Shown here in pieces: positions 30,255-43,020 of a stretch of 64,000 bases of DNA (within the stretch, counting starts at the first letter, position 1; each line of letters opens with the position of its first letter). Below the pieces are notes generated by a model. The model made no database searches. It was given only the letters and a program-made list of their open reading frames with translations, and had not been told where the DNA came from. The stretch spans positions 148,479,760-148,543,759 of the forward strand of contig OW240920.1 in assembly GCA_933207985.1 (NCBI GenBank), given 5' to 3'. Origin of the DNA: Pelobates cultripes (lineage: Eukaryota; Chordata; Amphibia; Anura; Pelobatidae). The position numbers and the translations under genes are program-made.

Positions 30255-31268
30255 CAGCTACTGGAGAATATTCGAACAAGGGCTTATCACCAGTGGGGTA
30301 CCTCAGGGATCTATACTTGGACCCATTCTTTTTAATATTTTTATTAGTGATATTGCAGAAGGTCTTGATGGTAAGGTATGTCTTTTTTCTGATGATACTA
30401 AGATATGCAACAGGGTTGATGTTCCAGGAGGAATAAGCCAAATGGCAAATATTTAGGTAAACTAGAAAAACGGTCAGAGTTGTGGCAACTGACATTTAAT
30501 CTCGATAAGGGCAAGATAATGCATCTTGGATGTAAAAACCCAAGGGCAGAGTATAGAATATTTGATAGAGTCCTAACCTCAACATCTGAGGAAAGGGATT
30601 TAGGGGTGATTATTTCTGATGACTTAAAGGTAGGCAGACAATGTACTAGAGCAGCAGGAAATGCTAGCAGAATGCTTGGTTGTATAGGGAGAGGTATTAG
30701 CAGTAGAAAGAGGGAAGTGCTCATGCCACTGTACAAAACACTGGTGAGACATCACTTGGAGTATTGTACACAGTACTGGAGACCGTATTTTCAGAAGGAT
30801 ATTGATACTTTAGAGAGAGTTCAGAGAAGGGCTACTAAACTGGTTCATGGATTGCGGGAGAAAACTTACCAGGAAAGGTTAAAGGATCTTAACATGTATA
30901 GCTTGGAGGAAAGACGAGACATGGGGGATATGATAGAAACATTTAAATACATAAAGGGAATCAACACAGTAAAGGATGAGACCATATTTAAAAGAAGAAA
31001 AACTACCACAACAAGAGGACAGTCTTAAATTGGAGGGGCTAAGGATTAAAAATAATATCAGGAAGTATTACTTTACTGAGAGGGTAGTGGATGCATGGAA
31101 TAGCCTTCCAGCTGAAGCGATAGAGGTTAACACAGTAAAGGAGTTTAAGCATGCGTTGGATAGGCATAAGGCTATCCTAACTAAGATAGCCAGGGACTAA
31201 TGAAAGTATTTAGAAAGTTGGGCAGACTAGATGGGCTGAATGGTTCTCATCTGCCATCACATTCTATG
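30255..31268 (+). mobile_element. CR1/Rex-like LINE, second copy, 5'-truncated
   Basis: Homologous to 575-1575 from GTGGGGTACCTCAGGGATCT on, with fewer frame breaks. It starts with the RT GVPQGS-like region, has SDDTKICN in place of ADDTKICN, and a long frame (30480-31028) covering CKxxxHLGCKNPRAEYR, LEYCTQYWRPYFQKD and SLEERRDMGDMIETFKYIKG. The 3' end CACATTCTATGTTAAC carries only part of the terminal repeat. The catalytic Ala is changed to Ser and the 5' part is missing: inactive. Confidence 0.82.
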
Positions 31269-33093
31269 TTAACTTTCCAAATTTCTACCATTTCAACACT
31301 TAAGTCTGTTCCATCATACAAGATGTCTGGGAGCATGCAAATGAGCCTGTAGACTATACCACCACAAACCTATTTTAGTCTAGTTTCCCCAATTAATGGC
31401 AAATTTAAATAGTTTGCAAATAAAAAGAAATGAAAGATTTTATTTTGGCCTTTAAGTCTATCATTCTATAACCAATTTTAAATTTCCCACTACTGCCTGT
31501 TAAACAAGGTCCATTGTCAATTTTGTTTTTAAATAATGCAGCATTTACTCATACTCACATTGACCAGAAAAGTACGCAATCTGCAAATTAGACATGTGGA
31601 AATATGGGTTTTAAGCAATTAGTTTGAATAAAATTCCTGGTAACCGAATAAATCATTTTACCTGTGATATCAATTTGGAATCAATTTGCGCTAGTACTTA
31701 CAGGAATTTTATTATGATGAATCCCCCCGCCACCACTGCACAGCTTCCAGGAACCGGCCACATCCTGATTTAAACCTCTGGATGTGCTTATTAGAAAGTT
31801 ATAATTCCATGACATATAATGGAAAAACAACACAAATAAGTGGTGGAAGCGTAGGTGATGGTGAGGATGTTGTGACAGGAGCCATGCTTACATTACAGGA
31901 AAGTGCTATTTATGAAGAGGTACGGTGCGTAACTGGCAGTACCTACACCTTCAACTCCAAGCTTGCTACATACTAGCCACGTTTATCAGAGCACTGTAAT
32001 AAGGGGAAGAATGTGCTGGACCATAACTTTATAAAAGGCACTGAGAAGGGCTCGAACATGTCCGTACTGGGCTGGCGTCCTAATATATGAAAAGCAGAGA
32101 CTCCCTCAGGGTATAAATATCAAATAGCAGCTGTGAGTTAATGTCACAGTCACAGCCACACCAGCACAGCGTTCAGTCTTAACAAGACAGCCGAATAGAA
32201 ATCATATATACCTGCCCAAGGGGTAAAATAATAGTCCAATTTACTTGTCCTGACAAAATTCATTAAACGACAAGTTAAGCCTGTGTGTAAATAAAGGAAA
32301 AATGCAGAATTGAAGACATTTCCCAACTCAGCTAGATTGACAAATTGGCAAGCACTGCTTTAATTTTGCCATTCAGACTTCATTTCCAAAAATTCAAAGT
32401 TTACTGAATACGGCTAAATATTTCACTCCCTACAGTCAAACATTCTGTCCCCCCATAGTGCGATGTGTGTAATATGTGCTCTGGATGTGCAGAACACGTT
32501 CTGGCTGTACCCAGTGTGTGGTGGAGCTCTGTCTGGTGTTCCCGTGTGGGAGCATTCAGACTGTACATCCAGTGGGTGCAGACCACGGTAATTGCTCCCA
32601 CACTTTCCCAGCACCCATCAAGAGAAAATGTAGACTAGGAAAAATATATAAAATGTGGTGGCTACTCTGACTTATTAGTCAGCATCAGGACTGTCAGGGA
32701 GCAAGTACTGTAGTCTGAACCTGCCGGAGGTGCTGGCTTCACGCTCCATATCTACCTGTCCCAGGTTACAGTGAGATACATTCCATGAGATTCTACATGA
32801 ACTAAACACAGCATTAACCAACACTTCCCAAATTCAGTGGAAGTGTTAAGTGTCTGGGCAGTGGCACAGAACAAGAAGCTTCATTAGAAACTAGAGTGAA
32901 TGCACTGCCACCAAGCCCATTAAGAGCAGCCATGTGTAGTGACTTCATTCAGTCACTTCCCCTGGCACTGTGACATGGAAGCCCCAATCGCACAGATTTG
33001 GGTATATCTTTAAAGAAACATTTCAAGAACCATAACAACCCAATCTACTAGCTCAACTCCATGACTTGTTCCTTAAGGAATGCCCTCTGTGCC
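31269..33093. other. Unassigned, probably intron or intergenic
   Basis: No gene, RNA gene or repeat recognised. Short ORFs here have no family features. It may be intron of nvd if the missing 5' exons lie further up. Confidence 0.5.
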
Positions 33094-33955
33094 TAGCCAT
33101 GCAGTGATCGGTAGCCATGCTAGCACCCGATTAGAGCCATATTCCAGGCTATATTTGGCCTAGCCGTGCAGTGATCGGCAGCCATGCTAGCACCCGATTA
33201 GAGCCATATTCCAGGCTAGATTTGGCCTAGCCATGCAGTGATCGGCAGCCATGCTAGCACCCGATTAGAGCCATATTCCAGGCTATATTTGGCCTAGCCG
33301 TGCAGTGATCGGCAGCCATGCTAGCACCCGATTAGAGCCATATTCCAGTCTAGATTTGGCCTAGCCATGCAGTGATCGGCAGCTATGATAGCACCTAATT
33401 AGAGCCATATTCCAGGCTAGATTTGGCCTAGCCATGCTAGCACCTGATTATAGCCATATTCCAGGCTATATTTGGCCTAGCCGTGCAGTGATCGGCAGCC
33501 ATGCTAGCACCCGATTAGAGCCATATTCCAGTCTAGATTTGGCCTAGCCATGCAGTGATCGGCAGCTATGATAGCACCTAATTAGAGCCATATTCCAGGC
33601 TAGATTTGGCCTAGCCATGCTAGCACCTGATTATAGCCATATTCCAGGCTATATTTGGCCTAGCCGTGCAGTGATCGGCAGCCATGCTAGCACCCGATTA
33701 GAGCCATATTCCAGTCTAGATTTGGCCTAGCCATGCAGTGATCGGCAGCTATGATAGCACCTGATTAGAGCCATATTCCAGTCTAGATTTGGCCTAGCCA
33801 TGCAGTGATCGGCAGCCATGCTAGCACCTAATTAGAGCCATATTCCAGGCTAGATTTGGCCTAGCCATGCTAGCACCTGATTATAGCCATATTCCGGGCT
33901 AGATGTGGCCTAGCCATGCTAGCCTGATTAGAGCCATATTCTAGCCTAGATTTGG
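33094..33955. repeat. 67-bp tandem repeat with 49-bp variants
   Basis: About 14 units. The full unit (67 bp) contains GTGCAGTGATCGGCAGCCAT, then GCTAGCACCCGATTAGAGCC and ATATTCCAGGCTAGATTTGG. The short variant (49 bp) lacks the GCAGTGATCGGCAGCCAT part. A 183-bp block (67+67+49) repeats from 33299, 33482 and in altered form 33665. Confidence 0.95.
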
Positions 33956-35216
33956 AGGGCTTTATATTAGAAGAGGAGTGCAGGGTAAAGCCAGGGATCA
34001 AGAATCCAGCCCCTTCACCCCAGGGGCATTACTGGAGGCAGACTAGCCAGGAAAAGGTGACATGGCGAAGTCCTTCACCGCTGTCCATCAGGGCTGTACA
34101 AAGCAGTACAGTAGTGACTTGTTTGTTATGAACTGGGGTCAGGAAGCAGGTGACATTCCAACAGCTGAGATTTTATCAGCCCACAGTATGTGCAGCACTG
34201 CACAGCCTGCAACCTTCCAAACACAAATTCCATTCAAAACCAGTTCGAGAATGGGCTGTGAATTCCACCATACCCGTTTTACCAGTCAGAGCCGCTCGGT
34301 AGCACATCGAAAGCAAAACGGAGAAGATAGATTGGCTCACATGGACTTCACTAAGCTGTAACTGTGGACATTCACTAGGAACGCACAGGTTTGTTCTGAA
34401 ATTGGTAAATAAAGCTTGAGTAAACCGAAATATAACAGTATAGTGCCTAACAGAAACGCAACCAGATACCAGCTCTCACTGACCCCTGTCACCAGACAAT
34501 GCGCTGGGATTGTTTTGTTGTTTTTTTTACCACAAGCCGTTAACTAAAAGCTATTTTCTGAATCTCCAAGTAGAATCACGCAAGTTGGATCATTGAAACA
34601 CAATCAGCAGAAACTCTGCACTGGTTTCCACAGTGACTGCTCCACTTTACACACATTTGCCCACAATGACAAGTGGTCATTTTAGCTTCAACAGAGGCCC
34701 AAACTCCACGGCTCACTGTACACATCAATCTCAGCCCAGAATAGGACTGTTTAAAACCCAACCACTTGCCCATTAAACACGGCTTTAAAACCGACACACT
34801 GTGCCACGCACAGACCATCCAGTTCATACCACCGAGGTCACCAACACCCTTAACCACACAAAAAAATACAAACTAAATCATGGGCCGCACGGACCTGCCG
34901 TGTGTAAAGTACAGGTAAAAATAAATGCACCAGCCAGTCTTAAAATGCAGGTCAAAGCCACCTCGCCTGCGTTCTAGCAATGACAGCCAAGGAGAATTCA
35001 GTATAAAGGGCAGCACGTCCGTCATGTTTTAATGCACATTCTGCAATACATTCACAGCAATAACATAATGTGAAGATAAACCAAGAAAAGCATTGTGCCC
35101 CCCAATACCCAAATACAACCCATACAGTGCTGAGAATGCAGATTCAGACAGGAAACAATTATAGAGCAGACAGCTTCCAGCCATGTGTAAAACATGCACT
35201 TCAGCTGTACTCTACC
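33956..35216. other. Unassigned sequence
   Basis: No feature supported. The 99-residue plus ORF at 34062 and the 93-residue minus ORF at 34576 have no recognisable domains. Confidence 0.5.
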
Positions 35217-35599
35217 NNNNNNNNNNNNNNNNNNNNNNNNNNNNNNNNNNNNNNNNNNNNNNNNNNNNNNNNNNNNNNNNNNNNNNNNNNNNNNNNNNNN
35301 NNNNNNNNNNNNNNNNNNNNNNNNNNNNNNNNNNNNNNNNNNNNNNNNNNNNNNNNNNNNNNNNNNNNNNNNNNNNNNNNNNNNNNNNNNNNNNNNNNNN
35401 NNNNNNNNNNNNNNNNNNNNNNNNNNNNNNNNNNNNNNNNNNNNNNNNNNNNNNNNNNNNNNNNNNNNNNNNNNNNNNNNNNNNNNNNNNNNNNNNNNNN
35501 NNNNNNNNNNNNNNNNNNNNNNNNNNNNNNNNNNNNNNNNNNNNNNNNNNNNNNNNNNNNNNNNNNNNNNNNNNNNNNNNNNNNNNNNNNNNNNNNNNN
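35217..35599. other. Assembly gap (383 N)
   Basis: A run of N directly at the left edge of the 40-bp satellite, so the satellite probably extends into it. ORFs across it are artefacts. Confidence 1.
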
Positions 35600-38500
35600 G
35601 TGTGAGACCCTGTACCCCTCTATAATAATAAACTACACCGTGTGAGACCCTGTACCCCTCTGTAATAATAAACTGCACTGTGTGAGACCCTGCACCCCTC
35701 TATAATAATAAACTGCACTGTGTGAGACCCTGTACCCATCTATAATAATAAACTGCACTGTGTGAGACCCTGTACCCCTCTATAATAATAAACTACACCG
35801 TGTGAGACCCTGTACCCCTCTATAATAATAAACTACACTGTGTGAGACCCTGCACCCCTCTATAATAATAAACTACACTGTGTGAGACCCTGCACCCCTC
35901 TATAATAATAAACTACACTGTGTGAGACCCTGTACCCCTCTATAATAATAAACTGCACTGTGTGAGACCCTGTACCCCTCTATAATGATAAACTACACCG
36001 TGTGAGACCCTGTACCCCTCTATAATAATAAACTGCACTGTGTGAGACCCTGTACCCCTCTATAATAATGCACTGTGTGAGACCCTGTACCCCTCTGTAA
36101 TAATAAACTGCACTGTGTGAGACCCTGTACCCCTCAATAATAATAAACTACACCGTGTGAGACCCTGTATCCCTCTATAATAATAAACTACACTGTGTGA
36201 GACCCTGTACCCCTCTATAATGATAAACTACACCGTGTGAGACCCTGTATCCCTCTATAATAATAAACTACACTGTGTGAGACCCTGTACCCCTCTATAA
36301 TAATAAACTGCACTGTGTGAGACCCTGTACCCCTCTATAATGATAAACTACACCGTGTGACACCCTGTACCCCTCTATAATGATAAACTACACCGTGTGA
36401 GACCCTGTATCCCTCTATAATAATAAACTACACTGTGTGAGACCCTGTACCCCTCTATAATAATAAACTACACCGTGTGAGACCCTGTACCCCTCTATAA
36501 TGATAAACTACACCGTGTGAGACCCTGTACCCCTCTGTAATAATAAACTACACTGTGTGAGACCCTGTACCCATCTGTAATAATAAACTACACCGTGTGA
36601 GACCCTGTACCCCTCTATAATAATAAACTACACCGTGTGAGACCCTGTACCCCTCTATAATAATAAACTACACTGTGTGAGACCCTGTACCCCTCAATAA
36701 TAATAAACTACACCGTGTGACACCCTGTACCGCTCTATAATAATAAACTACACCGTCTGACACCCTGTACCCCTCTATAATGATAAACTACACCGTGTGA
36801 GACCATGTACCCCTCTATAATGATAAACTACACCGTGTGAGACCCTGTATCCCTCAATAATAATAAACTACACCGTGTGACACCCTGTACCCCTCTATAA
36901 TGATAAACTACACTGTGTGACACCCTGTACCCCTCTGTAATAATAAACTGCACTGTGTGAGACCCTGTACCCCTCAATAATAATAAACTACACTGTGTGA
37001 GACCCTGTACCCCTCTATAATAATAAACTGCACTGTGTGAGACCCTGTACCCCTCTATAATGATAAACTACACCGTGTGAGACCCTGTACCCCTCTATAA
37101 TAATAAACTACACTGTGTGAGACCCTGTACCCCTCTATAATAATAAACTGCACTGTGTGAGACCCTGTACCCCTCTGTAATAATAAACTGCACTGTGTGA
37201 GACCCTGTACCCCTCAATAATAATAAACTACACCGTGTGAGACCCTGTATCCCTCTATAATAATAAACTACACTGTGTGAGACCCTGCACCCCTCTATAA
37301 TGATAAACTACACCGTGTGAGACCCTGTATCCCTCTATAATAATAAACTACACTGTGTGAGACCCTGCACCCCTCTATAATAATAAACTACACTGTGTGA
37401 GACCCTGCACCCCTCTATAATAATAAACTACACTGTGTGAGACCCTGTACCCCTCTATAATAATAAACTGCACTGTGTGAGACCCTGTACCCCTCAATAA
37501 TAATAAACTGCACCGTGTGAGACCCTGTACCCCTCAATAATAATAAACTACACCGTGTGAGACCCTGTATCCCTCTATAATAATAAACTACACTGTGTGA
37601 GACCCTGCACCCCTCTATAATGATAAACTACACCGTGTGAGACCCTGTATCCCTCTATAATAATAAACTACACTGTGTGAGACCCTGCACCCCTCTATAA
37701 TGATAAACTACACCGTGTGACACCCTGTACCCCTCTATAATGATAAACTACACCGTGTGAGACCCTGCACCCCTCTATAATGATAAACTACACCGTGTGA
37801 CACCCTGTACCCCTCTATAATGATAAACTACACCGTGTGAGACCCTGCACCCCTCTATAATGATAAACTACACCGTGTGACACCCTGTACCCCTCTATAA
37901 TGATAAACTACACCGTGTGACACCCTGTACCCCTCTATAATGATAAACTACACCGTGTGAGACCCTGTACCCCTCTATAATAATTAACTACACCGTGTGA
38001 GACCCTGTACCCCTCTATAATAATAAAACTACACTGTGTGACACCCTGTACCCCTCTATAATGATAAACTACACTGTGTGAGACCCTGTACCACTCTATA
38101 ATGATAAACTACACTGTGTGACACCCTGTACCCCTCTATAATGATAAACTACACCGTGTGAGACCCTGTACCCCTCTATAATGATAAACTACACCGTGTG
38201 AGACCCTGCACCCCTCTATAATGATAAACTACACCGTGTGACACCCTGTACCCCTCTATAATAATAAACTACACCGTGTGAGACCCTGTACCCCTCTGTA
38301 ATGATAAACTATACTGTGTGACACCCTGTACCCCTCTGTAATAATAAACTACACTGTGTGAGACCCTGTACCCCTCTATAATAATAAACTACACCGTGTG
38401 AGACCATGTACCCCTCTATAATGATAACTACACCGTGTGACACCCTGTACCCCTCTATAATGATAAACTACACTGTGTGACACCCTGTACCCCTCTGTAA

Positions 38501-38940
38501 TAATAAACTACTCTGTGTGAGACCCTGTACCCCTCTATAATAATAAACTACACTGTGTGAGACCCTGTACCCCTCTATAATAATAAACTACACTGTGTGA
38601 GACCCTGCACCCCTCTATAATAATAAACTACACTGTGTGAGACCCTGTACCCCTCTAAAATAATAAACTACACCGTGTGACACCCTGTACCCCTTTATAA
38701 TAATAAACTACACTGTGTGAGACCCTGTACCCCTCAATAATAATAAACTACACAGTGTGACACCCTGTACCCCTCTATAATAATAAACTACACTGTGTGA
38801 GACCCTGTACCCCTCTATAATAATAAACTACACTGTGTGAGACCCTGTACCCCTCAATAATAATAAACTACACCGTGTGACACCCTGTACCCCTCTATAA
38901 TAATAAACTACACAGTGTGACACCTTGTACCCATCTATAA
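35600..38940. repeat. 40-bp satellite, about 83 units
   Basis: The unit is TGTGAGACCCTGTACCCCTC followed by TATAATAATAAACTACACTG. Variant positions recur (GAGACC/GACACC, TGTACC/TGCACC, TATAATAATA/TATAATGATA, ACTACACC/ACTGCACT) and neighbouring blocks share variant combinations, a sign of recent unequal exchange. The left end is lost in the N gap. Confidence 0.97.
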
Positions 38941-39420
38941 TAACCACATACCCCTCTATAATAACCCTGTACCTCTCTATAATAACCCTGTAGCCCTCTA
39001 ATATAACAAACTACACTGTGTGAGACCCTGTACCCCTCTATAATAACCCGGTACCACTCTATAGTAACCTTATACTCCTCTATAATACACTGTACCCCTC
39101 TATAATAACACTGTACCCCTCTATGATAACCCTGTACTCCTCTATAATAACCCGTACCCCTCCATAAAAACCTGGTACCCCTCTATAATAATAAACTACA
39201 CTGTGTGACACACTGTACCCCACTATAGAAACCCTGTACCCCTCTATAATAACCCTGTACCCCTGTTTGAAAACCCTGTACCCCTCTATAAAAATCCTGT
39301 ACCCCTCTATAATAACCCTGTACCCCTCTATAATAAATCTGTACCCCTCTATAATAACTCTGTACCCCTCTATAAAAACCCTGTACCCCTCTATAAAAAC
39401 CCTGTACCTCTCTATAATAA
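38941..39420. repeat. Degenerate edge of the satellite, about 20-bp units
   Basis: The repeat passes into CCCTGTACCCCTCTATAATAA-type units of about 20 bp with only occasional ACTACACTGTGTGAG segments, suggesting that the 40-bp unit grew from a 20-bp one. Confidence 0.85.
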
Positions 39421-39964
39421 TTACTGTATATTACTGAATTACACCGTGTGATACTCTGTGTTACTGTATATTACTGAATTATGTTGAAATGTACTAGAAC
39501 ACAGTAGTTAAATTAAAATAAATATATATGTAATACATTTTCTAAATTAGAAAGTCCATACATTCCCACCTGTTCTGCAGGTCCATCAGCTCCGATGATC
39601 CGGACCTTTTTTGCCCAGCATTAACCTCTTTCTTCATGCTAATAGAGTAGGATTGTAGAGGTAGTGAGTACCTTTGGAAGACATTTAGTAAAACATAGAT
39701 AAAAACAATGTTAGTTAAAAAAAAATCTAACATTGTAACATAATTAAATACTCGACAAATAAAATAAAATAGTCACATTGTGCAGGGTTAGGTCCTAAAT
39801 TGTGCAGGAGTCTGCAGGGTTGGAATAATTCCCATCTCTTCATGTGAAAGAAGCTACTCTGCACAAACAGTCAATTAACAGAGTATTAGAACTTCTAAAG
39901 TAAACACACTGTGCTAAGATAGGTTGAGAAATTAAACCTTAGTCATGGTTTCAGAAGTATCCTG
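39421..39964. other. Unassigned AT-rich sequence
   Basis: The minus ORF at 39542-39733 starts with a hydrophobic stretch but shows no similarity I can name and no splice context. Nothing else seen. Confidence 0.4.
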
Positions 39965-40480
39965 GGACCCTGACAGAGTATGTGTTACGGAACCGGATTG
40001 GTGCGATCACGTATTTGCGCCTGATCAGCGTGTCCAATCCGGACTGCCTACCATGTGGCTTCATCTCCTTGTGGCATTTGGGTAGACACCGGTTGCTTCT
40101 CGCCGGAGCCTCGTTATAGCTCCACCCCCTAGCATACAGTTAAAGACGCAAACATGCACGCACGTTCTGACATCACAGGGACTGACCAATATCTGAGTTC
40201 CTAGGGCTATTTAGGCCCCTCATTTTGGCTTTTGTTTTCTGCCCATTTATTGGTTACCAAAGAGTGTATTTATCTTATATTTCTCTTTTCTGACTGTGAC
40301 TTGTTTTTGACTATTCTTTCTATAATCCTTGACCTTTTGGTTATTTGCCTCATTCTGTATGCCTGACCATGGCTTGTGTCAGACGTTAAGTCAGGCCACT
40401 CTGAGACCCGGTAATATGTATATTTCACCAGTGTTGATTTTACCACTGGCACTGCCTTTTGTGTCTTAGTTTATCCTGAA
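39965..40480 (+). repeat. Solo LTR-like sequence, sushi-type
   Basis: Begins near TGTTACGGAACCGGATTGG. The right part (CTGACTGTGACTTG ... CTTGACCTTTTGG ... GTCAGGCCACTCTGAGACCC, GGTAATATG) has the same order as the U5 part of the LTRs at 14.3-14.5 and 19.1-19.3 kb. No internal region. Boundaries approximate. Confidence 0.5.
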
Positions 40481-40912
40481 AGTATTTAGTCAAATCGTTT
40501 AAGAATGGTTTGACAACTTAACTGGGGTCCACAGGACAATAGTCACCTCCTCCTCAGCAGCTGGAAGTTCTTGTATTGAGCTAAGCCCAGCAGTGACACT
40601 CCAAGTTAACAATTGTAAAAAGGTTTTTTTTGCGGGATGTAGTGGTCATGGTGCGTGTTGTGCTTCTTTGAACTAGAGTGCTTTTGGTGATTAGATTAAC
40701 CCTTTAAATTTAGTGTTAGTCTATCTGCTGATCGACTATGTGTGATATCTTTTTACGCCTCCTATGCAAGATCTCACGGGAAGGCAATTCCATGTATCTA
40801 CTACCCCTTCACTCTACTTTCTTTGTTTTATTTACGTCCCCTTACCTCTAGATTTTAGCTCACTCCCCTTCCTCAAATCCTTTCAGCATTACCTCCTAAT
40901 AGATGGTCACTT

Positions 40913-41640
40913 TGACGAAGTGCCCTTCGCCACTTGTGCCTGGAGAGGACTGCTTGCCCGCCTCTTGCCCTGTGACTATGGCCCCTGGGATGTATTGCCC
41001 TTTAAAGACATGATTTGGGCATAATGGATTTGTGTTGTGCTGCTGCTGGCCCTTTAAGAACCATCTGGGACATACTGTGGAGTTACTGGGTGGCCACCAT
41101 TTCCTGTATCAGAAGCACATGGTGAGAACAATGGATGGCGGCCATTTTAACTCACAGACACTGTTTGGACTTTTCAACACGGTGCCATCTCGCCAGTATT
41201 TGGTGCACAGAGACATTGTGCAGTGGTTTTGGACTATACAGCAGGGGACACATTATACAGTGATTGTTTTTCATTTAGCCTGTATATGTTCTGCAGAATC
41301 TGCATTAAACTGTATTTTCCAAAGTACTGAACGGATCTGGGTGAATTTTGGATATGTGGTTCACCCAGATCCCCCGGTTCCAAGGATATACTTTTTATGG
41401 GGTTATTGCATGTTTTGGGGTCCCTGTGTGTTTTATGAAACTGTATTATTTCTGGCCAGCAGATAATTGAGCTTTGTGTATTGTAGAAACTCAATTATCT
41501 AGCCTGGCCCAGAGGAGGAGTTTTGTGTTGCATAAATTGTGAGTTCTGTGTGCCAGTAAATCAGTCTTGTTCCAGCATTAAGCCTTGGCTCATGTTTGGG
41601 GGAAGGGATACCTACACTCTGGGGATTGCTATAATCACTT
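40913..41640 (+). repeat. Gmr1-type LTR, plus orientation
   Basis: Starts TGACGAAGTGCCCTTCGCC; a minus copy starts TGATGAAGTGCCCTTCGCC at 42476. It contains GACTATGGCCCCTGGGAT, a polyadenylation region and the end AAGCCTTGGCTCATGTTTGG. The R/U5 part resembles the LTR ahead of the gag at 20.26 kb. The exact right limit is uncertain. Confidence 0.6.
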
Positions 41641-41796
41641 ACTCCCCAGAGGAAGCTCTTGCAATAGCTTGATTTGTTCCTGTTCCTGCTCTCTGGGGAA
41701 AGAGAGGTTCACCCACTGGAAGCTGGATCCTGGCCTTGGGTCCAGGGTGGGTGGAAACAGCAGAGACCCCGGCGCAGTTACATCGCTGGAAGTGGG

Positions 41797-42036
41797 GTCT
41801 GCAGTGCTGATGGTGTCGGTTGGAGTGCTTGGAGTCCTCAGCGAGCACTAGGAGCATCGATTGGCGGAGGTACTCAGTCGGAGTGCCAGCGTTCCGTCAC
41901 AGTCACGTTGATGATAGGTGACATAGCAGATGTGACGGACCCCCTGGCACTCCGACTGAGTACCTCCGCCAATCGATGCTCCTAGTGCTGGCCGAGGACT
42001 CCAAGCACTCCAACCGACACCATCAGCACTGCAGAC
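41797..42036. repeat. 93-bp inverted repeat, 54-bp spacer
   Basis: 41797-41889 and 41944-42036 are reverse complements with 2 mismatches in 93 positions. The spacer itself carries CCGTCACA ... TGTGACGG. The arms are the leader (post-LTR) segment of two elements in opposite orientation; a third, diverged copy in minus orientation lies at about 43035-43125. Confidence 0.95.
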
Positions 42037-42039
42037 TTA

Positions 42040-42476
42040 TCCCATCCCCCAAGCATGAGCCAAGGCTTCAAGAAAGGGTCAAGCAGGTCTGTTTTAATGA
42101 GCACCAAAGCAACAGCACTCACGCAGCAAAACAACTCCTCCTCAGAGGAAAACAAAATGACAATTAAAGGGTCAGACAGAGTTTGTATATATGACAGGTA
42201 TTAAGGGTTTTTAAACTGGTGTTCTAGGAGGGAGGGGAATAAAACAGTCAAACTAAGTCCATAAAACAGGGGTTTTCTTCACACTCTGCATCCAAAGTGC
42301 ATAGCAAAACTGCAGATCCTTTGTCAGAGCATTTAAAGAGCCAGAACCAGTCTAATAAAATCCACTATGCCCAAATAACGTATTTAAAGGGCAAAATCTC
42401 CCAGGGGCCATAGTCGTAGGGCAGGAGGCTGGCAATTAGTTCTCTCCATGCACAAGTGGCGAAGGGCACTTCATCA
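42040..42476 (-). repeat. Gmr1-type LTR, minus orientation
   Basis: The reverse-strand counterpart of 40913-41640, shorter by internal deletions. Its 3' end GCCTTGGCTCATGCTTGGGG joins directly to the 93-bp leader arm, whereas the plus copy has about 160 bp of extra leader in between. Confidence 0.6.
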
Positions 42477-43020
42477 CAGCAGATATTTCAAAGTTAACAA
42501 TCACAGCTCTGACTTGGCTGGCAAATTATTGCTAATTGATTGATATGCCCATTAATCTGTCTCTATTGGAAGGCCATTTACTTGACATGTATTGGCTTCA
42601 GTGCTGCAGTGAGTGAATTTGCAAATACTTTCTAAAAACGAGATCTGCAAATAATAATAAGTTATTAAATACGGAGCAACCTTTTTACATGGTGCCTTTG
42701 GTGGTCCTACACTGTCGTCCTACACTATTGGCCTTTTTTCCTGTTATATCGTTTATTTTGATCCCTGGTTACCTGACTACAATATGCCCAGTACATTCTT
42801 TTTGTTTTTTTAATTCCAGCCACCTATAAATATACCTCCTCTTTCATTTTCCTATATTATAACTTGATAAGGGCTGAACGTGACATTCAGCTAGTTTGAA
42901 CTTCTGGTTTCTGACCTAAAAATGATTTTAATTTATAGTTGTAAATGGCACTATCATGTCCTTTTAATCAAGTAGGGAGAGACATTTGTGGATTTTCCAC
43001 TGTGATTCAATAGCAGTGGT
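42477..43020. other. Unassigned sequence
   Basis: No gene or clear repeat. A GATAAGGGCTGAACGTGACA stretch at about 42868 only loosely recalls Penelope-type hammerhead regions. Confidence 0.4.

Noticed and set aside
34440..34480. Minus-strand SWYLVA sequence as the missing GWYRV motif of the nvd N terminus
   Set aside because: Only three residues fit, without neighbouring family sequence or splice sites.
35052..35678. ORFs of 140-208 codons across the N run
   Set aside because: They consist mostly of undefined codons from the assembly gap. The same holds for those across 12537-12636.
35600..38940. CRISPR-like regular spacing
   Set aside because: The 40-bp units are directly tandem with no unique spacers, in a vertebrate context; it is a satellite.
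39542..39733. Hydrophobic N terminus as the missing membrane segment of nvd
   Set aside because: No similarity in the following residues and no donor site giving the required phase.
42860..42910. Third hammerhead-like motif
   Set aside because: GATAAGG and GAACGTGACA only loosely recall the core; the GAAA element and stem II are missing.
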